This document shows positions 9,319-17,900 of a stretch of 64,000 bases of DNA, piece after piece. The notes under the pieces were generated by a model, which did not search any database, was not told where the DNA came from, and saw only the letters and a list, made by a program, of their open reading frames with translations. Source of the DNA: Pseudomonas syringae CC1557 (lineage in GTDB: Bacteria; Pseudomonadota; Gammaproteobacteria; Pseudomonadales; Pseudomonadaceae); assembly GCF_000452705.1 (NCBI RefSeq), contig NZ_CP007014.1:2046001-2110000 (forward strand). The letters are read 5' to 3'. The position numbers were made by a program, and so were the translations under genes. Within the stretch, counting starts at the first letter, position 1. The number at the start of each line of letters is the position of its first letter.

Positions 9319-11181
9319 ATGAATAACGTCGAAAAAATCAAGGAAGGTATTGAGCGTCGTCGAGAATATCTTCGCTCAAAGGCAAATGTGGTTCCTGCGC
9401 CGGGTGGATTGCAGGATCCCCCTCTCAAGGCGGTTGAACTGGATGTTCTCGATGGCGACCCGGAAGGATTGCTGCACGTATCAATGCTGGTGAGCGATCT
9501 GGATGTGAAGATTCCTTTTTGGGGTTTCCTCATTCCTCAAAATGCTTACGCCGAAGTCACGATGAATATAAGAGACTCCGCCGGTACGATTGTCTACACC
9601 GACCCAAGGAAACATGACGGGCCTCTTCCGCAGAGTGTTTTCCCGTTGAAGCAGAATATTCCACAGGCCAGTATTCCCCACGAGGGTACTTACACCATTG
9701 ACTACTCGGTCGAAAGCAGTTCGGGAAACAGCAATGTGTCAGAGCCTTTTACGATAACCATTGATAGGACAGCGCCCTATTACAACGCCGACCCCACGGT
9801 CGCTTTCCCTGCCGCACTGGTGGTTCCGGAAAAATCTATTACCGACGCTTATTTTACGGGAGGTGTCGACGAATTTGTCTGCATACTGCCGGAGTACTCC
9901 GGACGAACACTCGAAGACAGGATTATTGTATTTTGGGATCCTGTCCTGCCTGAAAATATATCGGCCCCGGACCCTGCTTTCGGCCCCGTTTTTGTACCTG
10001 ATGACCTGAAGATCCCTATACCCAAAATCATCATTGAAAAACGACCCAATGGCCCGACCTTCGCGGTGTACTGGTTGATCGACAAGGCTGGCAATGTCAG
10101 CAGTATTTCCACACCTGCTAAGGTGGATGTGCAGTTGGGTGCCTTGCCTGCCGACCTGAAAGACCCTGAAGTTCCATTGGGACCGTTGGTCGATCTGGCT
10201 GACGCTCATCTGGGGGTCGAGGTAAAAATACCCGCATACAACAATCCGAAAGGTTCCACGATTCAAGCCAAGTGGGGAGCAATCGATCTGGATTCGAAAG
10301 ACCCAGGGTCAGATCCAGTTGACGTGTTTATCTCCGTTCCTTGGTCCGTCCTGAAATCGGAATATGCCGGCGGCCCTGGCGGGGAGCCTGTTAAGGCAAG
10401 TTATCAAGTCAAACGCGGTTCGCTGCTTTTTCCTGACGCACCGCTAGTTGTAGAAGTCGAAGTCGATTTTTCCACCATTGGTCCTGTAAATCCTGATGAG
10501 CCCAATCCTGTCAACCCGGATCTGGCGCCGGTACACGTCGTCGGCGCCGATGGCGAACAAGACAAACTCACTCTCGCAGATAAGCTCAAGGATATTACGG
10601 CGACAGTGGAGCTTTATACACCCGTTGCACCGGGTGAAGTGTTGCAGTTGTATTGGGGCGTGCCGGATAAGCCCGTCGCCGACTTCACAGTGGTTAACGA
10701 ATCGGCTCAGGATCCGATCACGTTCATCATTCCCTGGGCCGCCATTGAAGCCCAAGGCAATAACCCGGCCTTGCGTATGTATTACACAATCAACAGTGCC
10801 ACCGGGAATAACCCTCAACAGTCCCTAGATACGCTCGTTGATGTGGCTGTTATGGTTGTGGGCTTTGATCCGGTCAGCTTCCCTGATCTTTATGAGGATA
10901 CCGGTGGCTTTAAGACTCTCTCTTGCAGGTCTTTATATTCTGAAGACTATGCCGATCCAACGGCAAAATTCGGCTTCAGGGTGCAAGTGCCTGGCGATAC
11001 TGATCTCAATGTCGGTGATACCCTGATAGCTGTGTGGCAGGGGTATGAATTCGACACGACTACTGCGATTCCGGCAACGCGATTTACCCATACTCACCCC
11101 CCGCTGACCGCAGACGAAGTGGCGAATGGGTTTATATTTCTGGTCGAGCCTTACGACACTTATATTGTAAGCGCTCCATAA
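9319..11181 (+). pseudogene. Ig-like-repeat protein, N-terminal 616 codons, interrupted by an IS66 element
   Basis: The intact gene would encode 667 residues. Codons 1-616 (to 11166) come before the insertion, and the remaining 51 codons lie at 13214-13369. The apparent stop at 11181 is inside the insertion sequence, which replaces the true C-terminus with four residues. The protein has no signal peptide. It consists of repeated beta-rich modules of roughly 100 residues; one module boundary shows the PFTITIDRTAPYYN pattern typical of bacterial Ig-like/E-set repeats. A paralogue with the same PSFTVTIDKSPPML pattern follows at 13458. I do not recognise a described function. The protein may still be made in truncated form, because about 92% of the reading frame remains. 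Confidence 0.8.
11159..11166. repeat. 8-bp target-site duplication, left copy (CTTATATT)
   Basis: This is identical to the eight bases at 13206-13213, directly flanking the two ends of the insertion sequence. Eight bp is the usual IS66-family duplication. Confidence 0.95.
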
Positions 11182-11250
11182 ACCCCACATTCAAAGTGCT
11201 TAGCTGATCCCGGAAGCTGTGATCCCGATTCCCTCAGGAGCCAGCTCGCC

Positions 11251-11610
11251 ATGATGCGACCCGATGCCAAAGTCGAAAAAGTGTATCTGTACCCCAAGCC
11301 TGTGGACTTCCGAAAGTCTATCGACGGTCTGGCGGCATTGGTCGAACTGGACATCAAGGTCGCCGTCTTTGATCCAGTACTTTTCGTCTTCCTCAACAAG
11401 CCACGCAACCGCGTGAAGATCTTGTACTGGGAGCGCAATGGCTTTTGCCTTTGGCTCAAGCGTCTGGAGTCCGAACGATTCAAAACATCGCCAGACGCCA
11501 CCGACGAAGCGATTGTCCTGACGGTTCAGGAACTCAACTGGATGCTCGATGGCTTTGACCTCTGGCGCAACCGTCCTCATCAAGTTTTGACGCCGCGATT
11601 CGTAGCCTGA
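11251..11610 (+). CDS. tnpB: IS66 family accessory protein TnpB
   Basis: A 119-residue protein of the IS66 Orf2/TnpB family (IS66 Orf2-like). Characteristic segments are VYLYPKPVDFRKSIDGLAAL near the start and the RVKILYWERNGFCLWLKRLE core. It is needed for IS66 transposition, but its biochemical role is not settled. A CAGGAG ribosome-binding sequence precedes the ATG. It is followed 18 bp later by tnpC in the same operon. Confidence 0.95.
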   Translation: MMRPDAKVEKVYLYPKPVDFRKSIDGLAALVELDIKVAVFDPVLFVFLNKPRNRVKILYWERNGFCLWLKRLESERFKTSPDATDEAIVLTVQELNWMLDGFDLWRNRPHQVLTPRFVA

Positions 11611-11628
11611 TTCGGTATAATCCAGGGC

Positions 11629-13161
11629 ATGAATTCCGTGCCCGAAAACCTTCCAGATGATCCCGTTCTGCTCAAGCAACTGCTTGGGCAGATGTTCGAC
11701 GAGCGTCAGTTGGATAAGGGAAAGATTATTCGGCTACAAGAACAGAATGCCCTCCTGCTTCAGCGTTTGTTCGGACGTAAGTCCGAGCAAACAGCTGATG
11801 CGGCAACGCCGCAACTGGCCCTCTTCAATGAAGTAGAAAGCGTCATCGAGCCTGTGGACGAAGCTTCAGATGAAGAGGTCGTTGCTCCGACCAGGCGCCG
11901 TGGCAAGCGCAAACCTTTGCCTGCCGATTTACCCCGCGTCGAAGTCATCCACGAACTGCATGAGCACGAACTGACCTGCGTTTGTGGCTGCCGCAAACAC
12001 ACCATTGGCGAAGAAGTCAGCGAGCAGCTTGAAATCGTGCCGATGCAGATCCGCGTGATCAAACACATCCGAAAAGTCTATGCCTGCCGCGACTGCGAAA
12101 CAGCCCCGGTCACTGCTGATAAACCTGCGCAAGTGATCGAGAAGAGCATGGCCAGCCCTAGCGTTTTGGCGATGCTGCTTACCACTAAATATGTAGATGG
12201 TTTACCGCTTCACCGCTTTGAAAAAGTGTTGGGCCGCCACGGCATGGATATTCCTCGACAAACGTTGGCGCGCTGGGTGATTCAGTGCGGCGAGCATCTG
12301 CAACCCTTGCTCAACTTGATGCGGGATCGACTGCTGGAAAGTCGTGTCATCCACTGCGATGAGACGCGAGTGCAGGTTAATAAAGAGCCTGATCGAGAGC
12401 CCGCCAGTCAATCCTGGATGTGGGTACAAACTGGAGGCCCGCCTAATCAGCCTGTTGTTCTTTTCGACTACTCAACCAGCCGTGCGCAGGAGGTACCGAC
12501 GCGCCTGCTAGAAGGCTATCGTGGCTACTTGATGACTGATGATTACGCCGGTTACAACGCGCTTGGAGCGCAAGCCGGTGTCGAGCGCTTGGGTTGTTGG
12601 GCGCATGCTCGTCGCAAGTTCGTAGAAGCACAAAAAGTGCAGCCCAAGGGCAAAACCGGGCGGGCTGATGTTGCCCTGAATTTGATCAACAAGCTTTACG
12701 GTATCGAGCGGGCGTTGAAAGAAGGCAGCGATGAGCAGCGTTATGAAGCTCGCCAGCAAAACAGCGTACCGGTGCTGACTCAGTTGCACACCTGGATGGA
12801 GAAAACGCTGCCTCACGTCACGGCGCAAAATGCGCTGGGTAAGGCGATCAGTTATCTAGCCAGCAACTGGCAAAAGCTGCTGCGCTATACCGAAGCTGGA
12901 TTTTTGCCCATCGACAACAATGCGGCAGAGCGTGCGATCAGACCGTTTGTGATCGGACGCAAGAACTGGCTATTCAGCGATACCCCCAAGGGTGCCAAGG
13001 CCAGTGCTCAACTCTACAGCTTGGTCGAGACGGCTAAAGCCAACGGCCAGGAGCCCTATGCGTGGCTGCGCCACGCATTAGAACGGCTACCACTGGCGAC
13101 CTCGGTTGAAGATTACGAAGCCTTGCTGCCGTGGAACTGTACGCCTCGTTTGCATTCCTAG
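11629..13161 (+). CDS. tnpC: IS66 family transposase TnpC
   Basis: The DDE transposase of the element, 510 residues and full length. In order: an N-terminal coiled-coil-like leucine-rich helix, an IS66-type zinc-binding domain (CVCGCRK and a later YACRDC), and the catalytic core. Candidate acidic residues are seen in [25 protein letters not shown] and [18 protein letters not shown]. The C-terminal IS66 domain with [19 protein letters not shown] is present. No frameshift or stop interrupts it, so the element is probably still mobile. Confidence 0.95.
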   Translation: MNSVPENLPDDPVLLKQLLGQMFDERQLDKGKIIRLQEQNALLLQRLFGRKSEQTADAATPQLALFNEVESVIEPVDEASDEEVVAPTRRRGKRKPLPADLPRVEVIHELHEHELTCVCGCRKHTIGEEVSEQLEIVPMQIRVIKHIRKVYACRDCETAPVTADKPAQVIEKSMASPSVLAMLLTTKYVDGLPLHRFEKVLGRHGMDIPRQTLARWVIQCGEHLQPLLNLMRDRLLESRVIHCDETRVQVNKEPDREPASQSWMWVQTGGPPNQPVVLFDYSTSRAQEVPTRLLEGYRGYLMTDDYAGYNALGAQAGVERLGCWAHARRKFVEAQKVQPKGKTGRADVALNLINKLYGIERALKEGSDEQRYEARQQNSVPVLTQLHTWMEKTLPHVTAQNALGKAISYLASNWQKLLRYTEAGFLPIDNNAAERAIRPFVIGRKNWLFSDTPKGAKASAQLYSLVETAKANGQEPYAWLRHALERLPLATSVEDYEALLPWNCTPRLHS

Positions 13162-13205
13162 ACGCACCGTCGTCTTTGGTTAGATGGGGTTTGTGGAGCG
13201 CTTAC

Positions 13206-13369
13206 CTTATATTTTGCCTATCGGGCAAGGCTATGCGGATGTGACCTATACCGTTACACCGCAGGGTGGGGGAGCCGCCATGCCGGCTGACCCGTTACCG
13301 GCAAAGCAGTTTGTCGATCTAGTGCGTCCAGGCGGTATCACGTGTGTAGTTCCGCCTCCAAAACCTTGA
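13206..13369 (+). pseudogene. C-terminal remainder of the IS66-interrupted Ig-like-repeat gene
   Basis: The second copy of the target duplication (13206-13213) is followed in frame by 51 codons beginning LPIGQGYADVTYTVTPQGG and ending in VPPPKP and a TGA. Removing the insertion and one duplication joins this exactly to codon 616 of the upstream fragment. The short ORF starting at 13184 uses a start codon inside the insertion sequence and is not an independent gene. Confidence 0.88.
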
Positions 13370-13457
13370 CAGGGTGCATTCCAGATATCCGGGCTGCTGT
13401 CTCTGTTCCTGAGAAGCAGCCTGGGCTTGCTACTCAATGATAAGAAAGGATTCTGAT

Positions 13458-14909
13458 ATGGATAGCGAAATCAATCAGGGTGCACTGTTACTGGATCCCA
13501 AAGTGTCTTATGCCCTGGACGATATCCCCGGCGGCGAAATTAATCTGCTGCCGAAGTCGGCGCTGCAGTTTGACCTGGAAGTGACTTTTCCTCTTTGGGG
13601 GGGGAGTAATCCTGTGCCCGGCTCTACTGAAACCGTGGTGTTGATGTGGGACGACAGCGAGGTTGACCAAAGGGTGCTCTCCACACCGATTGATGTAAAG
13701 GAGTTGTTTGCTCATGTGCCTGTGTCGAAACTGACAGAGGGTTCGCACAAGTTGCTTTATAAGGTCATTTTTCCCAACGGCAATGAGAATACGTCGACCC
13801 CGTCGTTTACCGTCACCATTGATAAAAGCCCCCCCATGCTGGCCGGCAGCAAAGACCCGTTGGCGTTTCCATCAGATCTGATCGGTAACAGGGTCACGGC
13901 TCGTTACCTCGAAGCACATGGTAATAAGGTGCCTGCCACAGTCCCCACTTACGACCAGCCCAAGCCCGGTGACACGCTTTTTTTGTACTGGGAAACGTCG
14001 CCGACGGGCTCCTCATTGGCAGGCGAGAAAACGCTGACCGAGGCTGATATGAGCCTGGACGTCGAGTTTGATGGCGATATGATCGTCGACAGTGGCGATG
14101 GAGTGCGCTATGCAAGTTATGAGGTGCAGGATCGGGCTGAAAATATCAGCGTGTTGTCCCGGACGGTGTCGTTAACGGTAGATGCGCAGCCGGTGCCGCT
14201 AGTTTCGCCTTCGGTTGAAAGATCCGTACCCGCCGGTGGCGGTACCGGCACGCTTGATCCATTATCCGTCACGAGTGGTGCGTTTGTGGTGGTACCCAAG
14301 GAAATCGATCTGCAGCCCACCGAAGTGCTGACGGTGTACTGGACTGGTTTTGTTCTGAGCGCCAGCCATGAGACCAGCACACCGGTCATTAAGGGCGAGT
14401 ACAGGTACGCAATACCGGCAAGTGCGATACCTGGCAATATCGGCACCGACAGGCCGGTGCAGGTGTACTACACCGTCACCCGTGCGCAAGGCAAGGTCGA
14501 AACTTCTGCCATCTACCTGCTGACAATCCAGCCCATTGCCGATACCCGATTTCCAAAACTGGTGTGCAAACAAACCACGGGCATCAACCCGGTGAGGCTG
14601 AAGTTGTCATCGGTGCCCAGCGGCGCTGACTTCAGTATCACGCCTTGGGTCTACATCAAGGCTGGTCAGTTAATGAAAATGTGGGCCGAAGGCGTCGACA
14701 AGAACGGGGGCGACCTGTATTTCGATGTATTTGCAAAGCGGCCATTGACGCCGGGCGAGGAGGGTAGCGGGGTCAGTGCAGTACTGGCCCGATCATTTCT
14801 GGAACAGCTGAAAGTGAATGAACAGTTCTGGGTGGATATTGAAGTGAGTTTTGATGAAGGAAAGAGTTACCTGGATTTTCGACGGGAGAATGTTCTGTTG
14901 TTGGTATGA
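13458..14909 (+). CDS. Ig-like-repeat protein of unknown function, paralogue of the gene broken by IS66
   Basis: The protein has 483 residues, no signal peptide and no membrane segment. It is built of beta-rich modules of about 100-120 residues. Shared features with the upstream interrupted gene include an N-terminal VTFPLWGG segment against its IPFWGFLI, and the module-ending FTVTIDKSPPML and PGDTLFLYWETSP patterns. I chose ATG 13458 because AAGAAAGGA lies 9-17 bp upstream; the in-frame ATG at 13437 precedes that site. It has no recognised catalytic motif. Lying beside Rhs toxin-like genes and sharing a strand with the broken paralogue, it may be a secreted or surface partner. That is inference only. 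Confidence 0.7.
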   Translation: MDSEINQGALLLDPKVSYALDDIPGGEINLLPKSALQFDLEVTFPLWGGSNPVPGSTETVVLMWDDSEVDQRVLSTPIDVKELFAHVPVSKLTEGSHKLLYKVIFPNGNENTSTPSFTVTIDKSPPMLAGSKDPLAFPSDLIGNRVTARYLEAHGNKVPATVPTYDQPKPGDTLFLYWETSPTGSSLAGEKTLTEADMSLDVEFDGDMIVDSGDGVRYASYEVQDRAENISVLSRTVSLTVDAQPVPLVSPSVERSVPAGGGTGTLDPLSVTSGAFVVVPKEIDLQPTEVLTVYWTGFVLSASHETSTPVIKGEYRYAIPASAIPGNIGTDRPVQVYYTVTRAQGKVETSAIYLLTIQPIADTRFPKLVCKQTTGINPVRLKLSSVPSGADFSITPWVYIKAGQLMKMWAEGVDKNGGDLYFDVFAKRPLTPGEEGSGVSAVLARSFLEQLKVNEQFWVDIEVSFDEGKSYLDFRRENVLLLV

Positions 14910-14915
14910 AAACTC

Positions 14916-14950
14916 AAGCCCGCCATAACTTAAGGAGGCGGGCTTTGTAT
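14916..14950 (+). terminator. intrinsic terminator after the Ig-like-repeat gene
   Basis: A perfect 9-bp stem (AAGCCCGCC / GGCGGGCTT) with a 12-base loop is followed by a T-rich run. The A-rich opposite side could also serve the converging rhs gene. Confidence 0.85.
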
Positions 14951-14976
14951 TTTCGTGTGCCTGATATGGATCACAG

Positions 14977-17900
14977 TCAACTGGTAGTCCGAATGATTTT
15001 AAGGCGTCGTACAATATGCTCTCCGGCGATCAAAACTTTCCCGGTCGGTAGTGCCTTACCTCCTGATGCATTAATCAAACGGAGAAGTTCATTGTCAGCA
15101 CTCGCTGTTTGCGTCAGCTGTTTCGGGACGGATGAACTAGATGCCGGTGGCCTGCCGCCAGCAGTTAATGAGCTTGAATGGGATGGTGGAGGTGGAGGTG
15201 GAGGTGGAGGTGAAGGTAATTGTGAAGATGGCGGAGTCACCGTATTCGCGGCAGAAACGGTGCTACGTGGCGGAGTGTGCGGAGTTTGGGTCGCTACATT
15301 TTTTACAGTCTTCGGATAGTCGAACAGGTTCATATTTATACTTTCACTCTCGCGTTCAATCGTACCGGTTGACCCAAATCCCCAGTCTGAGCTCGAGGAG
15401 CCGACTTTGCCCCTGGAGGGGTTGGCGAGAGGGTTTTTGAAAGGAGGCCCAGACGCCTCCACCGCTCCTGCCATGTTTGCACCCTTACCAGACCACTTCG
15501 AAACCCCCGTCGCGATCGCCGCCGCCCCGGTCAGCAACGACGCGATCCCCAGCGCCGTACTAATTCCCCCCAGTACCTTCTTGGCCTGAAGGTCCGGCGT
15601 GTAGAGGCCAACCGATCCCGTTACTACTGCTGCAACGCCTGCTGTCTGGGCTCCCGCAAACAGCACAAACTGAACGCTTAACGCAGGGGCCGTCACGCCG
15701 CCGGTGGCGACTGTGCCGATGATGCCCAATAACAGCCCAGCAATGTTCAAGCCCAGTAAAAGCCCGCGCGACATATGCCCCGTCGGGTCAACCAGTCCGA
15801 TGGGATCGCCCAGGCAATACACATACGGATTGAGCCCACCCGCCCCGAAGGGGCTGAGGCTGTCCGGGCTATGGAAGCGCATCAGGGTCGGGTTGTAAGC
15901 GCGATAGCCACGCCCGAGCAAATACCAGCCGCTGATTTCATCGCGTACTTCGCCGTTGAAGCCCAGCAGGCTGTTCAGATCGCTGTCCGGATTGCGCTCG
16001 CCATACGCGCTGTAGACCGCCGTGCGCAATTGCTCGGCCTGGCTTTCCGCGAGGATGGTTTGTTTCGCATCGCTCATGAACAGTACGGTTTGATGATCGT
16101 TGCCGAAAACCTGCTGGCCCAGCGGATTGGCACCGTCATACAGGAAACTGGTGGTTTCGCTGCCCTGCACCAGCGCGGCCAGGCGCTCGCCCTGGTAAAA
16201 CCTCAGGGTTTCGTCCTGTTTTGCCTGTTGCACGGCAACCAGGTGGTTGTGAGCGTCGTAACGGTATTGACCGGCAAGAGCTTTCTCGACAGTGGTGACG
16301 TGCAGCAGACGACTCTGGCTATCGTAAGCCAGATGCTGGGCATTTTCGTCGCGGACGAGGTTCCCCTCGACGTCGTATATCAGGCTCACGCTGCCAGGGT
16401 AAGCAGCGTGAGTGTGAACGATGCGCTCCAGCTGCGTTGGATCATTTGACGCAAAATAAAACGTGGCCTCATCGGAACTGCCGTCTACAAAGCTGCTGCT
16501 AACCTTCGTAATGTTGTCAAGCGCATCAAAGTAAAAGCGTTGTTGCTGGATCGGGTTGCGGTAGCGATCCTGCGGCGGACGCTCTCCGCCGCAGGTATGT
16601 ACATGCAAACGGCCACGAATGTCGTATTCAAAGCGTTCATCAAGCAGAGAGCGTTTTTCGGCTTGCAGGTGCCGGGTGAGCAGCTTGCCGTCCGGGCGCC
16701 AGGTCTGGCTGATGCGATGAGTCTCTTGACCCTGAAGCTCAACGGTTCGTTCGACTTCCCGACCTTGATCGTCGTAGCCCACTGTGGTTTGCAGTGTGTG
16801 GCCGCTGCTTAAGTCTGTGGTGATAGTCCGGTGCGCCTGGCCAAGGCTGGAGTACTCGAAGGCGGCCTGTAATTGACCTTGTTTCGCTGACTTGATCCGA
16901 CCTTGGGGGTCATATTCATAGGCAGTGTGCAACCCGCTGGCATCCAGACGACCGAGCTGACGCCCGCCCAGTGAGGTACTGAACACAGTCTCCCAGGTCT
17001 GACCGCTTTCAATCCGCCGTTCGCGTTTGAGCTGGCCGAACAGGTCGTAATCAAACTCGCTGCGGCTGCTGCTGTTTTGCGAGCTGCTTATTGACGCTGT
17101 GGCGGAGTCGTAAGTGAAATCTGCCTGCTCATCATCTGCAATGGTTTGCACGGGTTGATCGGTGAGGCCCAGTCGGTATTTATAATGGATGGTGCGGTCA
17201 CCGGGGGTGATCAGTCGATCAACCTGCATCTGGCCACCGTCATACAGATAGCGCGTGGTCCGCGGACCAACCTTGATATGGGTCTGACGATCCAGGCCGT
17301 CATAGCTTTGTTCCCCGAGCAGGGTCGTAACGGAGGCATCGGCGGCCGTGACCCGAATGCTGATGGGTAAGGCTTGGGTGCTGTGTCCAGCGTAATCCTT
17401 CTCGAGCACGGTACGGTCGGGCAAGGTGGTTTTCGCGAGCCTGGACCGAGCGTCATAGCTGAACAGTGTGCTTTGCTGCATGGGGTCGATTTCCTCAATG
17501 CAGCGTCCCAGCCCGTCGTACAAGTAGTCAATCTGACTGACCATGCTCCCTGACGCGTCCAGTGCCTTGCTCCACTCGGGCTTGCCAAAGGTGTTGGTCT
17601 TGACCTCGCTCATGCCGGTGATGAGCGGCGTTGCATCGCTGCTCTGCACCCAGCTGCGCACGGTTTTAAGGATGGGATTGCTTTCAGTGATTTGCGTTAC
17701 CTTATCCGTCCCGGTCACGCTGCACTGCTCGCCCCAGTCGTCGTATTGATAGGTGCTGTTCAGAGGCAGTTCACGCAAGACTGCGTCCCTCAGCAGCCAG
17801 TCTGAAACCGTGTCCGAGACCAGCAAGCCGCGCGCGTCGTAGCTCGCGCTGTAGGTTTTCCTGTAGACCTCAGGCTGGCTTTCGTCGGCGCCCTGGCGGA

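Larger units (their letters stand above)
11167..13205 (+). mobile_element. complete IS66-family insertion sequence, 2,039 bp
   Basis: The left end begins GTAAGCGCTCCATAAACCCC. The right end, at 13185-13205, is its inverted copy and matches at 20 of 21 positions. Both ends start with the GTAAGCG typical of IS66. The element carries tnpB and tnpC but no room for tnpA: only 84 bp separate the left end from tnpB. Both ORFs are intact and the terminal repeats and target duplication are nearly perfect, which points to a recent insertion. Confidence 0.95.

Noticed and set aside
13184..13369. Short independent gene of 61 codons
   Set aside because: Its start codon lies in the right end of the insertion sequence; codons after 13213 continue the interrupted upstream gene in frame.
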